A stretch of 37,788 nt of DNA from Microcoleus sp. CSU_2_2 (GCA_012035135.1 JAAUPI010000024.1:1-37788), one strand, 5' to 3'; counted from the stretch's first letter, positions 22,694 to 32,428 are shown. The notes: generated from the letters alone by a model not told the origin. Translations and numbers: made by a program.

Positions 22694-24031
22694 GTGAAAC
22701 AGTTAAGTTTATTCCCAGAAGCAGACATTATAGCGAGTCCGGGCGAAACTGCCAATTGTGCGGAACGCGATCGTATTGAAGCAAAATTTGCGCCGTACAT
22801 GAATGAAGAACTGCGACTGGGACAACTCGTATCCTACGCAGGCAACAAAAGCTTGCCAGTTCTCCGCCTCTTCCGCTACAAAGAAGCATTTTCCTTTGCT
22901 TTAGTCAAGCAATTTATGCACCGTTTTGGATTAACAGAAAAGGATTATTTATTTGAGCCTTTCTGCGGCATGGGGACAACTTTATTTACAGCCATGCAGC
23001 ACAATATCCCTGCGTTGGGAATAGACAGACTGCCAATAGCTACTTTTATTGCCCAAACCCTGCCTCTTTTCTGTTCCATAGAACCTCAAATTATGCGAAA
23101 AACTTTTGCAGAACTCAAAGCTAAGGCGGACAAAGCAGAACCTGCTGAGGTGGCAATGGATGTTAAGATTATGCAAGTCGCTTTTCCCGAAACAACGCTG
23201 CTAAAATTGTGTCAGTGGAAAAGTACCATTGAAAGTTTATCTTCACCATTGCGCGATATTTTTCAACTGCTGTTTTTGTCTATTTTAGAGCCTTGCAGCT
23301 ACACAGCCAAAGATGGTCAATTTTTACGAATGAAACAGGATAAGTTAATTCCCGATCCCGGAGAAATGCTACAACAGAAAGTATATGAAGCTGAAGAAGA
23401 CATTCTATCATTAAGGTGTTTGTGGGGATCAAAGAAATCGGTGCAATTTCCCACAGTTCAGTTAGGTGATACTCGGAATTTGAGCAATGTGAATTTTGCA
23501 AGAAAACCCACAGCTTTGATGACATCTCCACCCTATCCCAACCGTTACGACTACACCCGCACCTACTCGCTGGAACTGTGCTTTAACTTTGTTAAGAACT
23601 TTGAGGAATTAAAGGAGTTGAGGTTTGGGATTTTGCGATCGCACATCGAATCAAAAATTGATGCTGCTGACAAACCGCCCAATCCTGTAATCGCCGAAGT
23701 TGCAGACATACTCCGACAGCAAGGGAAAGCATTAAATAATCCCCGCATTCCCGATATGTTGATAGCCTATTTTGTGGATATGCAAAAAGCTATTTTGGAA
23801 TGGGCAAAAATTCTAGCTCCCGGTGCAAAAGTAGCAGTAGTTGTAGATAACGTGCGTTTTGCCAGCGAGATCGTTCCAGTCGATTTAGTGCTTTCGGAAA
23901 TAGCCCAAGAGCTGGGTTTTCGAGTTGAGCAAGTAATTGTCGCTCGCTACAAAGGCAACAGTTCCCAGCAGATGGGTAAATACGGTCGAGTTCCTGTTCG
24001 CGAGAGCGTGCTCATTTGGCATAAAGAATAG
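22694..24031 (+). CDS. Site-specific DNA methyltransferase (TSPPY motif), solitary
   Basis: 445 aa from the GTG at 22694, chosen because the protein then begins MKQLSLFPEAD; a TTG-initiated frame to 22544 adds 50 residues unlike the family. The SAM-binding motif EPFCGMGTT (88-96) comes first and the catalytic TSPPYPNRYDYTR (277-289) later. Catalytic SPPY points to an amino-methyltransferase making N4-cytosine or N6-adenine. Motif I before IV with a long central region is opposite to the beta-class order. No restriction gene is adjacent, so it is an orphan or regulatory methylase. The N-terminal QLSLF is a textbook sliding-clamp-binding pentapeptide. Confidence 0.82.
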   Translation: MKQLSLFPEADIIASPGETANCAERDRIEAKFAPYMNEELRLGQLVSYAGNKSLPVLRLFRYKEAFSFALVKQFMHRFGLTEKDYLFEPFCGMGTTLFTAMQHNIPALGIDRLPIATFIAQTLPLFCSIEPQIMRKTFAELKAKADKAEPAEVAMDVKIMQVAFPETTLLKLCQWKSTIESLSSPLRDIFQLLFLSILEPCSYTAKDGQFLRMKQDKLIPDPGEMLQQKVYEAEEDILSLRCLWGSKKSVQFPTVQLGDTRNLSNVNFARKPTALMTSPPYPNRYDYTRTYSLELCFNFVKNFEELKELRFGILRSHIESKIDAADKPPNPVIAEVADILRQQGKALNNPRIPDMLIAYFVDMQKAILEWAKILAPGAKVAVVVDNVRFASEIVPVDLVLSEIAQELGFRVEQVIVARYKGNSSQQMGKYGRVPVRESVLIWHKE

Positions 24032-24144
24032 GTGACAGCAATGACATCGACGTGCGATCGAGCCTTTCACAGAGCCGCAAAGTTATGAAAAACTCTGGTC
24101 ATATTACTCCCAATCACAAAGCACCTTCGCCTGCTTAAAAAATG

Positions 24145-24174
24145 TTGATATTTACATCAAATTAATTGTATAAT
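24145..24174 (+). promoter_or_regulatory. Sigma70-type promoter upstream of the DUF5131 gene
   Basis: TTGATA (24145-24150) and a perfect TATAAT (24169-24174) are separated by 18 bases. Transcription would start near 24181, leaving a leader of about 95 bases before the ATG at 24276. The surrounding 24130-24200 is AT-rich compared with its flanks. Confidence 0.6.
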
Positions 24175-24275
24175 AGAGTTATAGGTGATGCTGCATTAAT
24201 TTCAAGTACATATAAACTCTATGTATTCAGCGAACCTAAAAAGATAATTAGTTGTTTCAAGGATCAAGTGTTTGT

Positions 24276-25070
24276 ATGTCTAGCATTAATACTGGTATCG
24301 AATGGTGCGATCGCACATGGAATCCAACAACTGGCTGCGATAAAGTCAGTCCGGGCTGCACGCATTGTTATGCCGAAGCTTTAACAAAACGATTCCATAC
24401 TAATTTTCCTAACGGCTTTGATTTAACACTCCATAGGAATCGTTTGGAAGAACCAAAACACTGGAAAAAGCCTAGCCGTATTTTTGTGAATTCGATGAGC
24501 GATTTATTTCATGAAGAAGTACCATTAGAATTTCTCAAAGAAGTTTTTGATGTAATGCGTGAAACTCCCTGGCATATATATCAAATTCTGACCAAAAGAC
24601 ACGAACGCCTGCGAGAACTAGCTGACAAATTAGACTGGCATGATAATATTTGGATGGGAGTTTCAGTCGAGAATCAAAACTACGTTAACAGGATTAACTG
24701 TTTGCGACAAGTGCCTGCCCAAGTCAGATTCCTATCATGCGAACCGCTTTTAGGTAATTTAGAACTAGATTTAACAGGCATTAGCTGGGTAATTGTTGGA
24801 GGAGAATCTGGCGTGAAACATCGTCCCATCCAACCTGAATGGGTTCAGAATATTAAGCAGCAATGTCAAGATGCTAAAGTAGCATTTTTCTTCAAGCAAT
24901 GGGGAGGTAGAACACCTAAAGCTGCTGGGAGACTTCTGGATGATAAAATTTGGGATGAGATGCCGGAAGCATGGGAAAAACATCAAAGGCAATTCAATGG
25001 CTACACTTTCAGGATGAGTCGTAACTCAAATAAAGTAGTAGCACCTACTTTGGTGGAAATGAAACTATGA
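24276..25070 (+). CDS. DUF5131 family (phage Gp37/Gp68-like) three-Cys-motif protein
   Basis: 264 aa from the ATG at 24276 (MSSINTGIEWCDRTWNPTTG). The cysteine motif Cys21-X6-Cys28-X2-Cys31 lies in GCDKVSPGCTHCYAEALTKR, the family's radical-SAM-like three-cysteine motif, presumably a 4Fe-4S site. Other family blocks are SMSDLFHEEVP (about 76), QILTKRHERLRELA, NIWMGVSVENQNYVNRI, LSCEPLLG and WVIVGGESG. The substrate is not known. Family members are frequent in phages and genomic islands and commonly pair with TcmP. Here TcmP lies convergently and the two 3' ends overlap by 26 bases. AAGGA is about 12 bases before the start, a long spacing. Confidence 0.88.
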   Translation: MSSINTGIEWCDRTWNPTTGCDKVSPGCTHCYAEALTKRFHTNFPNGFDLTLHRNRLEEPKHWKKPSRIFVNSMSDLFHEEVPLEFLKEVFDVMRETPWHIYQILTKRHERLRELADKLDWHDNIWMGVSVENQNYVNRINCLRQVPAQVRFLSCEPLLGNLELDLTGISWVIVGGESGVKHRPIQPEWVQNIKQQCQDAKVAFFFKQWGGRTPKAAGRLLDDKIWDEMPEAWEKHQRQFNGYTFRMSRNSNKVVAPTLVEMKL

Positions 25071-26166
25071 CTTGCTCTCCAAATGTAATTTCTCCTTTTT
25101 GCTTCCTTCGTTGACTAGCTGGTGGATCTGCGATAATTTTACCTTGTTGTTCTAGTTTCTTAAGAGCTTCCTTGTAATTTTTACTAATGTAACGTTTGCC
25201 AACATGATGCTGATTGTAAATTTGTTCCATTGTCAGTGTTTGACCAGCAAATTCATGAAGTAGCATATTTTCAAGGTCATCGAGCGGTTGAGAATCAAAG
25301 AGTGAGAGCTGAATCGGCGCATGACTCTGATTGTATTCAAAAGAAGGTACTCCTTGAGTAAAAATAGAGCTTTTTTTAGCCATAATGTCTTTCATAATTG
25401 AGTGACCTAGTTTATCCTTAGATACAAAAATAAGATAATGGCTAGTACGGCTACCACTAACATTTTTGAAGCAGAAATCTTGAACGTGCGACCCTCCAAC
25501 ATCTTTTAAAGCTTGACAAATAGCATTAACAATGATTGACTCTCTTTGTTCGGGTGGCATTTTTAGTTCTGTCCGAAGGGAATCTACTCTATCCTGGCCA
25601 AAGAGAGAGTTCATATGTTCCTTTACTTTTGGGTTATTTAACCCCGGATTAATCCTGTTATAGTTAAAGAAAAATATACAATCACAACCCCAACCTTTAA
25701 GGAGAGATGCAATAAGTTTTAGGGACAAGCCTTTGTAACCCCAAGGATCAATAAAAAATAGTGTAGGAACATTATTGATTTTTTGAATTTCTTCGACAAT
25801 TTCCTCTCCAACCTCCTTGTTCAAGACTATGGGTGTATGCTTTAATTTTCCTATATCCGGAATTGATTCTATAGCCTGCTGAAGAGACTGAGTATTATTT
25901 AAGTCCTTATCATTAAATAAGGTTACTAGCATTTGTGACATATCTGGATTGGCAATAGCACGTTCCAATATCAATAATGGAGTAGACTTAGAACCGTCTT
26001 TATAAGAACCAGGGCCAGAAAATAAATCGACGTAGGCAATATTTGTTTTTCTTTTTTTGGCTTGATTAATCATTACCTTTGCCCAGGCCCAAAAGTATTT
26101 AGCAACTATTTCTGATTTTACTAAAGAATTCTCTCTGGACTCATCAAAGAAAGAACTGTCAGCCAT
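25045..26166 (-). CDS. tcmP: Three-Cys-motif partner protein TcmP
   Basis: 373 aa from the ATG at 26166, with GAGGTG eight bases upstream; the GTG three codons earlier is less likely. The family is defined as the partner of the three-Cys-motif protein encoded here on the opposite strand. YVDLFSGPG (45-53) and FFIDPWGYKG (138-146) look like motif I and a motif-IV-like loop of a SAM-dependent methyltransferase, so a nucleic-acid modification role is plausible but unproven. The C-terminal 70 residues look like a winged helix. QLSLF occurs at residues 286-290 (25297-25311), the same clamp-binding pentapeptide as in the neighbouring methyltransferase. Low GC and weak HIP1 content suggest recent acquisition. 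Confidence 0.88.
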   Translation of the reverse strand: MADSSFFDESRENSLVKSEIVAKYFWAWAKVMINQAKKRKTNIAYVDLFSGPGSYKDGSKSTPLLILERAIANPDMSQMLVTLFNDKDLNNTQSLQQAIESIPDIGKLKHTPIVLNKEVGEEIVEEIQKINNVPTLFFIDPWGYKGLSLKLIASLLKGWGCDCIFFFNYNRINPGLNNPKVKEHMNSLFGQDRVDSLRTELKMPPEQRESIIVNAICQALKDVGGSHVQDFCFKNVSGSRTSHYLIFVSKDKLGHSIMKDIMAKKSSIFTQGVPSFEYNQSHAPIQLSLFDSQPLDDLENMLLHEFAGQTLTMEQIYNQHHVGKRYISKNYKEALKKLEQQGKIIADPPASQRRKQKGEITFGEQVIVSFPPK

Positions 26167-26203
26167 CACAGTCACCTCTACACTTTAGTTGATTTTACTG
26201 CTG

Positions 26204-29200
26204 CTACACAATAGTACCATAACCTCCGCCCCCCGGAGTCTCAATAACAAACACATCCCCCGATCGCATTTGCACACTCGCCGTACTCCCCAACTCCTCA
26301 ACATTTCCATCAAATCTTTCAACATAATTACGCCCAACTTTCCCCGCTTCACCGCCGTGCAAACCGCAGGGAGAAATCACCCGCCGCCCCGATAGAATTC
26401 CCGCCGTCAGATTCTCCAAAAACCGCATCCGCCGCACCACTCCATTACCGCCCCGATGACATCCATTCCCGCCACTATTTTCGCGAATTGCAAAACTTTC
26501 CAACAACACCGGAAATCGCCATTCTAATACTTCAGGATCGGTTAAACGCGAATTAGTCATGTGAGTTTGCACCGCATCTGTGCCGTCGAAATCTGCACCA
26601 GCACCCGAACCGCCGCAAATTGTTTCATAATATTGATAGCGGTGATTTCCAAATGCGAAATTATTCATGGTTCCTTGGGAAGATGCGATCGCACCCAGAG
26701 CACAATACAAAGCATCCGTAATATTCTGCGACGTTTCCACATTTCCCGCAACCACCGCCGCCGGATAGCGCGGATTCAGCATACAGCCTGCGGGATTGAT
26801 GATTTCCAGAGGCTTCAAGCAGCCCGCATTCAGAGGAATATCGTCATCTACCAAGGTGCGGAAAACATACAACACAGCCGCTTTACACACCGCAGCCGGA
26901 GCATTAAAATTGTTGAATTGTTGGGGAGAAGTGCCAGTAAAATCAATTTTTGCACTGCGCGCCGACTTGTCAATTGTAATAGCTACCTTAATCTGTCCGC
27001 CGCTATCCATCGGATAAGTAAACTCGCCGTCAGTCAAAACCTCAATTACCCGCCGCACCGACTCCTCAGCATTGTCTTGCACAAAACCCATATAAGCTTG
27101 CACTGTTTCCAAGCCGTAATGTTCTACCATTTTTAGAAGTTCTGCTAAACCGCGATTGTTGGCAGCAATTTGGGCTTGCAAATCAGCGAGATTTTGTGCG
27201 GGATTGCGAACCGGGAAATCCCCTGCTGTGAGAATTTGCAGTAATTCTGGTTCTCGGAATTTCCCCTCGCTTACTAGCTGGAAATTGTCCAGCAATACGC
27301 CTTCTTCAGTGACTATTTTACTATTCGGAGGCATGGAACCGGGAGTGATGCCACCGATGTCGGCGTGGTGTCCCCGCGAGGCAACATAAAACAAAGGAAC
27401 CGAAGAAGTCTTATCAAATACTGGAGTAATTACAGTGATATCTGGTAAGTGCGTGCCGCCGTTGTAGGGATTGTTAGAAACATAAACATCGCCCGGTTGA
27501 ATTGTATTGCTTTGTGCTAAGATTAAAGCTGCAACACTTTCGCTCATCGAACCGAGATGCACGGGAATGTGCGGCGCGTTGGCAACTAATTGCCCGTTTT
27601 TGTCGAAGATTGCGCAGGAAAAATCGAGGCGTTCTTTGATGTTGACGGAGGAACTCGTATTTTGCAACGTGACGCCCATTTGTTCGGCGATCGCCCGAAA
27701 TAAATTATTAAATATTTCTAGCAAAACCGGATCTAATGCAACCGCAGATAAACGCGAATGAACGCGGATTTTATCAGCGTCCATCTGCGTGCATCTGCGG
27801 TTCAAAATTAGATCGTTCTTGGCAGTAATTTGCCCTTCCCAAACAGGCTCTATTATATTAGTCCCAGTTGCTTCAACAATTATCGCTGGGCCGCTGATGT
27901 AATCGTTCGATCGCAAATCGTCTCTTTGATAAACAGGCGTTTCCCGCCACTCACCAGCAACATACATTTGCACGGTGGAAATTGGCTGCACGGGCAAAAT
28001 TCTCCTGTCACTTGAATTGGAAATTATCGACTCATCCGGCACATCCATTGTCTCGACAACTTCCACCGAAACCGCTTCGACAATTAGCGCTTTGTCCGAC
28101 ATGATAAAACTGTACCGCTGTCGGTGCGCTGCTTCAAAATCAGCCTGTATCTCCTCAATACTGCCAACAAAACTCACCATCAAAACCGAATCGCTTCCCT
28201 GATATTTGAGATGCAGCTTCCTAACAACCAAAACCTCTTTCTCTCCCTCTGCGCCCTCTGCGCCTCTGCGGTTCAATTCCCTCTTTCCATCTACCTCTAA
28301 TTCGGCTAAAATAGAAGCCAAATCAGCGATTAATTCTGCATTTAATAATTGCTCGATCGCCCTTTCGCGCATAGCCCGCACATCAGCCAAACCCATACCG
28401 TAGGCAGATAACACGCCCGCGTAAGGATGAATAAACACCCGTTTCATGCCCAAACTATCGGCGATCGCACAAGCGTGTTGCCCGCCCGCACCGCCGAAAC
28501 AGCACAAGGTATACTCGGAAACGTCATAACCGCGCTGAAGCGAGATTTTTTTCACCGCATTAGCCATCTTCTCGACTGCGATCGCCAAAAAACCCTCCGC
28601 CACCTGTTCCGGCGTCTTGTCGCCTCCAATTTCCCGCGCTAATTGCACGAATTTTTGCTTTACTACCTCAGGTGCGATCGGCAAATCTCCCTGCAATCCA
28701 AACACCTTCGGGAAAAAATCCGGTTGAATTTTGCCCAACATCACATTACAATCAGTCACCGTCAAAGGCCCGCCTTTCCGATAGCAAGCGGGGCCTGGAT
28801 TTGCGCCCGCAGACTCCGGCCCGACGCGGTAGCGAGCACCGTCAAAAAAGACGATCGAACCGCCACCGGCTGCTACAGTGTGAATTGCCATCACGGGCGA
28901 TCGCAATCTCACCCCGGCAATTTCTGTCTCAAATTTGCGTTCGTATTCGCCGTTAAAATGAGCAACATCTGTCGAAGTTCCGCCCATATCAAAGGTAATA
29001 ATTTTATCGAAACCAGCTTTTTTACTGGTTTGAACTGCACCGACAATTCCCCCAGCCGGGCCGGACAAAATACTGTTTTTTCCTTGAAATTTGGCGGCAT
29101 CTACTAAGCCGCCGTTTGACTGCATAAACATTAATTTAGGGAATTGGGAATTGGGGGTTATCGAAGAGGGCGGGCACGGGGGCACCGCCCCTACATTGGC

Positions 29201-29980
29201 CTCGTTCCCAGGCTCTGCCGGGGAACGGATATCCAGAGGCTCTGCCTCGATTAATTCACTGGTTAGTTGTTCGACATAACGGCGTAAAATAGGAGATAAA
29301 TAAGCATCTACAACCGCAGTATCTCCCCGCGAAACTAATTTCATCAGCGGGCTGATTTCGTGAGATACTGAAATTTGAGTAAAGCCAATTTCTCTGGCTA
29401 TTTTAGCAACTTGTTTTTCGTGTTCCGAGTAGCGGTAGCCGTGCATGAATGCGATCGCACAACTGCGAATTCCCTCGTTATACGCTTGCTGCAAAGACGG
29501 GATAAAATCCAAATTAACAGCAGTTAACTCTTCGCCTGTAGCGCTGTAGCGTTCTGCAACTTCGATCGCTCGATCGTACAGCATCTCTGGTAAAATGATG
29601 TGGCGGGCAAAAATCTGCGGGCGGTTTTGATACCCAATTCTCAAAGCATCGCCAAAACCTTTAGTAATTAGCAAAACAGTTCGATCGCCCTTTCTTTCCA
29701 GTAAAGCATTTGTCGCTACCGTCGTCCCCATTTTAATCGCTTCAATTTGGGCGGATGGTATCGATTCCCCGGCCCGAATTCCTAAAATATCGTGAATTCC
29801 TTGAACTGCCGCATCTGTGTATCGATCGGGATTTTCTGACAGCAATTTGTGAATGATTAATTTACCATCGGGGCTTTTAGCAACAATATCCGTAAAAGTA
29901 CCACCGCGATCGATCCAGAATTGCCATTGAGTGCGATCGGCAAAAACAGCATTCATATCTTGATACTGGATTTTTTGCAT
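26204..29980 (-). CDS. 5-oxoprolinase / hydantoinase, fused A and B subunits
   Basis: 1258 aa, complete. The HyuA half (about 1-760) has [28 protein letters not shown] and [13 protein letters not shown], the ATPase signatures of the ASKHA fold. The HyuB half (about 770-1258) has [38 protein letters not shown] and HLGSMSESV, and ends in TPGGGGYGT. It hydrolyses 5-oxoproline to glutamate with ATP (glutathione turnover) or a related cyclic amide. Four stretches look like in-frame repeat insertions rather than protein sequence: [10 protein letters not shown] and [10 protein letters not shown] (29165-29249), [13 protein letters not shown] (28236-28279) and [21 protein letters not shown] (27740-27802). 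They fall between conserved blocks, so activity may survive. It is followed by nothing obvious, with the M28 peptidase gene 83 bp upstream. Confidence 0.92.
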   Translation of the reverse strand: MQKIQYQDMNAVFADRTQWQFWIDRGGTFTDIVAKSPDGKLIIHKLLSENPDRYTDAAVQGIHDILGIRAGESIPSAQIEAIKMGTTVATNALLERKGDRTVLLITKGFGDALRIGYQNRPQIFARHIILPEMLYDRAIEVAERYSATGEELTAVNLDFIPSLQQAYNEGIRSCAIAFMHGYRYSEHEKQVAKIAREIGFTQISVSHEISPLMKLVSRGDTAVVDAYLSPILRRYVEQLTSELIEAEPLDIRSPAEPGNEANVGAVPPCPPSSITPNSQFPKLMFMQSNGGLVDAAKFQGKNSILSGPAGGIVGAVQTSKKAGFDKIITFDMGGTSTDVAHFNGEYERKFETEIAGVRLRSPVMAIHTVAAGGGSIVFFDGARYRVGPESAGANPGPACYRKGGPLTVTDCNVMLGKIQPDFFPKVFGLQGDLPIAPEVVKQKFVQLAREIGGDKTPEQVAEGFLAIAVEKMANAVKKISLQRGYDVSEYTLCCFGGAGGQHACAIADSLGMKRVFIHPYAGVLSAYGMGLADVRAMRERAIEQLLNAELIADLASILAELEVDGKRELNRRGAEGAEGEKEVLVVRKLHLKYQGSDSVLMVSFVGSIEEIQADFEAAHRQRYSFIMSDKALIVEAVSVEVVETMDVPDESIISNSSDRRILPVQPISTVQMYVAGEWRETPVYQRDDLRSNDYISGPAIIVEATGTNIIEPVWEGQITAKNDLILNRRCTQMDADKIRVHSRLSAVALDPVLLEIFNNLFRAIAEQMGVTLQNTSSSVNIKERLDFSCAIFDKNGQLVANAPHIPVHLGSMSESVAALILAQSNTIQPGDVYVSNNPYNGGTHLPDITVITPVFDKTSSVPLFYVASRGHHADIGGITPGSMPPNSKIVTEEGVLLDNFQLVSEGKFREPELLQILTAGDFPVRNPAQNLADLQAQIAANNRGLAELLKMVEHYGLETVQAYMGFVQDNAEESVRRVIEVLTDGEFTYPMDSGGQIKVAITIDKSARSAKIDFTGTSPQQFNNFNAPAAVCKAAVLYVFRTLVDDDIPLNAGCLKPLEIINPAGCMLNPRYPAAVVAGNVETSQNITDALYCALGAIASSQGTMNNFAFGNHRYQYYETICGGSGAGADFDGTDAVQTHMTNSRLTDPEVLEWRFPVLLESFAIRENSGGNGCHRGGNGVVRRMRFLENLTAGILSGRRVISPCGLHGGEAGKVGRNYVERFDGNVEELGSTASVQMRSGDVFVIETPGGGGYGTIV
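27740..27802. repeat. In-frame 63-bp palindromic repeat in the hydantoinase gene
   Basis: Perfect 10-bp ends AACCGCAGAT and ATCTGCGGTT bound a segment of exactly 21 codons. The interior has the ACGCGGATT/TCAGCG repeat type; a related sequence lies intergenically at 30001-30050. Confidence 0.75.
28236..28279. repeat. In-frame CTCTGCG-type repeat in the hydantoinase gene
   Basis: CTCTGCGCC units ending CTCTGCGGTTCAA, similar to the intergenic copy at 4072-4110. Read on the minus strand it encodes [13 protein letters not shown], a low-complexity segment between conserved blocks. Confidence 0.65.
29165..29249. repeat. Two adjacent in-frame repeats in the hydantoinase gene
   Basis: 29165-29194 is the GGGCACGGGGGCACCGCCCCTAC type, also found in the aminotransferase gene. 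29201-29249 is the AGGCTCTGCC type, with a CGTTCCC/GGGAACG hairpin, also found after clpB. Together they encode about 30 residues between [12 protein letters not shown] and [12 protein letters not shown]. Confidence 0.7.
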
Positions 29981-30063
29981 AATTTTTTGATTGATATATC
30001 TACCGCAGATGAAAGGCAGATGGACACAGATTAACGCAGATAATTTTAAATTAAATAAAATTG

Positions 30064-30915
30064 CTACATAATATATCTAATCGCCTCAATTAAACCCCGA
30101 CAAACACCCGCTAGAAAATCTAAATCCAAAGTCTCAATTTTATCGCTCGCTTGATGATAGTGCGGATTCCGCATATTAGCCGTATCAGTCACCATAATCG
30201 CCGGATAACCATTATCCCAAAAAGGAACGTGATCGCTGCGGCGAGTATCCGGCACAATTAAACCTCGATTCGGCACCGGCAACCACTCGCAAGCTTGACC
30301 GGATTTGCGGATGTTTCTGCTCAAATTCATCATATCGCCAACAGTCCGCAAATTTCCAATTAAAGCAATGAAATCCCCGCAATTTGGATAAAAATATTTC
30401 AGTCGGGCCGGATAGCTTTGCGAGTTCGGAGTGCGATCGCAATAACCCAACATTTCCAAAGAAATCATCAACCGAATTGACTGTTTCTGTTGCTTGTATT
30501 TAGCTGCATGATGAGTGCTACCGAAATAACCGGATTCTTCCATATCGAAAGCAACTAATTGCACCGGATATTTCAGCGGTTGAGAGGCGAGCTCCCTTGC
30601 GAGTTCCAGCAAAACAGCAACACCCGTAGCATTATCATCAGCCCCAGGCGTCCCCGGTACAGTATCGTAATGAGCGCCAATTATAATGGGCGATAACCCC
30701 TGCTGACTCGCCTTTTCGGAGGGGGGTAAATCCAAGATAAAATTGTGATGAATTCGCCCGCGTACCGCAAAATCATTAATTTCGACAGTTCCCCATTCTG
30801 CTAACTGTTCGCGGATGTATTGCTGCACGTAAAAATGACCTGCCGATGCGAGGTATGGATTGCGATCGCGTACAATTTGAATGAGATGGCTGTGCAAGCG
30901 TTCTTTGAGATTCAT
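30064..30915 (-). CDS. M28 family zinc aminopeptidase
   Basis: 283 aa, one catalytic domain without signal peptide, so probably cytoplasmic. The co-catalytic zinc site is visible: His in [12 protein letters not shown] (about 88), Asp in GADDNATG (about 98), the Glu pair in [14 protein letters not shown] (about 131), Asp in [12 protein letters not shown], and His in NPHYHQASD near the C-terminus. It removes amino acids from peptide N-termini. The ATG start gives the usual family N-terminus with no strong Shine-Dalgarno. It lies upstream of the hydantoinase gene on the same strand with an 83-bp gap containing a CGCAGAT-type repeat, so the two may be co-transcribed in peptide/glutathione turnover, which is an inference. 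Confidence 0.88.
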   Translation of the reverse strand: MNLKERLHSHLIQIVRDRNPYLASAGHFYVQQYIREQLAEWGTVEINDFAVRGRIHHNFILDLPPSEKASQQGLSPIIIGAHYDTVPGTPGADDNATGVAVLLELARELASQPLKYPVQLVAFDMEESGYFGSTHHAAKYKQQKQSIRLMISLEMLGYCDRTPNSQSYPARLKYFYPNCGDFIALIGNLRTVGDMMNLSRNIRKSGQACEWLPVPNRGLIVPDTRRSDHVPFWDNGYPAIMVTDTANMRNPHYHQASDKIETLDLDFLAGVCRGLIEAIRYIM

Positions 30916-30977
30916 GCAGTCTGCTACACAACGAGTACGATCGAATTATATTCTGTTTGACGCTTGAGAGCGATCGG

Positions 30978-31163
30978 CACTTACGCACGGGTGGCGAGAA
31001 ACCGGGTTTTTACGAAAATACTTCGTGACAGTACACAAACTCGGAAAAACCCGGTTTCTTTGACTGTGACGAGTGTCCAGAAACCGGGTTTCTCTGAAAA
31101 TATTCGTTGCGACGTGCAGATTCGCGAAAAAACCCGGTTTCTTTCGTCGGAGTGCGTAATTCC
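30978..31163. repeat. Compound AAACCGGGTTT element (copy 3, four arms)
   Basis: Bounded by CACTTACGCAC and AGTGCGTAATTCC. The arms alternate in orientation: AGAAACCGGGTTTTT, AAAAACCCGGTTTCTTT, AGAAACCGGGTTTCT and AAAAAACCCGGTTTCTTT. It reads as two elements of the type seen at 8157 and 21806, fused or nested. Confidence 0.7.
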
Positions 31164-31178
31164 TCTGTATGAGTACCT

Positions 31179-31275
31179 GTAGGGGCGAAGCATTTGCGAG
31201 ATAATCTGTAGGAAAAAACCGGGTTTTGTGACGCAAATGCTTCGCCCTTTGCGAGTACCTGTAGGGGCGAAGCAT
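31179..31275. repeat. GGGGCGAAGCATT inverted repeats with a nested AAACCGGGTTTT
   Basis: GTAGGGGCGAAGCATTTGC and GCAAATGCTTCGCCC flank an AAAAACCGGGTTTTG core, followed by a second GTAGGGGCGAAGCATC. The same GGGCGAAGCATT arms occur inside the MITE-like element at 21226-21347. Confidence 0.65.
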
Positions 31276-31354
31276 CTAGATTTTTCGTTGGGTTGGGCAT
31301 CTTGCCCGCCCCGAATAGATCGACTATTACTGGTATAATCATTGCAACGCGAGA

Positions 31355-32428
31355 CTAAACTTCCGATTCCAATTCGCTTACCCGCAACGGCATCGGCAAC
31401 TCTACAGAATTTAACTCCGACGATTCTAATAATCCTGTTGCTTCTCCGTCAGTAGTTGCTTCGCTATGTCGCACTTTTCGCAATTTCTCAGCCAAAGTAT
31501 CCCGCTGATTGATCAAATAAATACTCACCAAAGTCAGCCCAACTCCCATCGATTGCAGCGGATTCAAAATCTCGCCCAACAACAAATTGCCGAACAGCAA
31601 CGCAAAAACAGGGGTAAGAAAGGTAAGAGAACTTAAACTTGTGAGACTGCCACTAGAAGCAAAATAAAAGAACAAACCGTAGGCGATCGCACTTCCGAAT
31701 ACAGTAGAATAACCTAACGCCATCCAACCCGAAAAATCGATATTGACAAACTGTTCTGACTCAGTTAAAAACGAAAATCCCAACAGCGGCAAACCGCCCA
31801 AAATCATGTGCCAGCCAGTCGCTACTACCGGGTCAACATAACGGCAAACCCAGCGCACCAAAACCGTTCCCACAGCCATCGACAAAGCAGCCAATAGCAT
31901 CAACCATTGTCCACCCTGAAATAACTGTTCGATACCCGCAGCAACCTGCACATTTTCAGCATGAAACAGCCCCAAAATCCAGCCATCCGGCAACCCAATT
32001 AAACTGATACCAATAACACCAATAGCTAATCCCAACCAGCCCCAAAAACCAATTTTTTCTTGAAACAACCACAAACACAAAATCGCCACGGCTAGCGGTT
32101 GAGAATCAATCATCACCGAACCCAAACCCGCACCGGTTCTGGTCAAACCTTCTGCTAAAAAGCCTTGAAACAAAGTACCGTCTACTAGCGCAAACAGCGA
32201 AATCCACAGCCAAGCTTTCCCACCCTGCGGCTGCGATTTTCCCATGAATGCTGCCGCCAGGAGCACTAACACGCCCGCGGGCATCAAACGCACTGTGGCT
32301 ACAAACAGCGGTGTCGTGTGAGGCATTACTCCTTTCATGGCTACCATCGCGGTTCCCCAGAGGAAAAACGGCGCAATGAGCAACAGTGGCGCGAATGGTA
32401 ATCTCGAATCGGTAAGTTTTAGCTGCAT
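31355..32428 (-). CDS. EamA/DMT family exporter
   Basis: 357 aa from the ATG at 32428 (MQLKLTDSRLPFAPLLLIAP), with GGAG upstream; the longer frame to 32542 adds an unlikely N-terminus. About ten membrane helices are arranged as two EamA repeats (roughly 10-160 and 185-320). The repeats begin PFFLWGTAMVAMKGVMP and end near LTRTGAGLGSVMIDSQPLAVA, a typical DMT pattern. A hydrophilic C-terminal tail of about 35 residues follows. The family exports amino acids, amines or nucleobase-like metabolites; the substrate is not predictable. It stands alone between repeat-rich gaps. Confidence 0.9.
   Translation of the reverse strand: MQLKLTDSRLPFAPLLLIAPFFLWGTAMVAMKGVMPHTTPLFVATVRLMPAGVLVLLAAAFMGKSQPQGGKAWLWISLFALVDGTLFQGFLAEGLTRTGAGLGSVMIDSQPLAVAILCLWLFQEKIGFWGWLGLAIGVIGISLIGLPDGWILGLFHAENVQVAAGIEQLFQGGQWLMLLAALSMAVGTVLVRWVCRYVDPVVATGWHMILGGLPLLGFSFLTESEQFVNIDFSGWMALGYSTVFGSAIAYGLFFYFASSGSLTSLSSLTFLTPVFALLFGNLLLGEILNPLQSMGVGLTLVSIYLINQRDTLAEKLRKVRHSEATTDGEATGLLESSELNSVELPMPLRVSELESEV

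Larger units (their letters stand above)
30916..31354. other. Gene-free repeat cluster between the peptidase and exporter genes
   Basis: 439 bp made almost entirely of dispersed repeats: a compound AAACCGGGTTT element (30978-31163) and two or three GTAGGGGCGAAGCAT elements (31179-31275) with a GGGCATCTTGCCCGCCC tail. No convincing coding sequence; the open frames seen across it are repeat-derived. Confidence 0.7.

Noticed and set aside
26561-29279. Several plus-strand open frames of 60-190 codons opposite the hydantoinase gene
   Set aside because: They are antisense shadows of a strongly conserved coding sequence and show no family motifs.
30946-31342. Overlapping open frames of 70-110 codons on both strands
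   Set aside because: They consist of translated AAACCGGGTTT and GGGGCGAAGCAT repeats; no start signals or conserved features.
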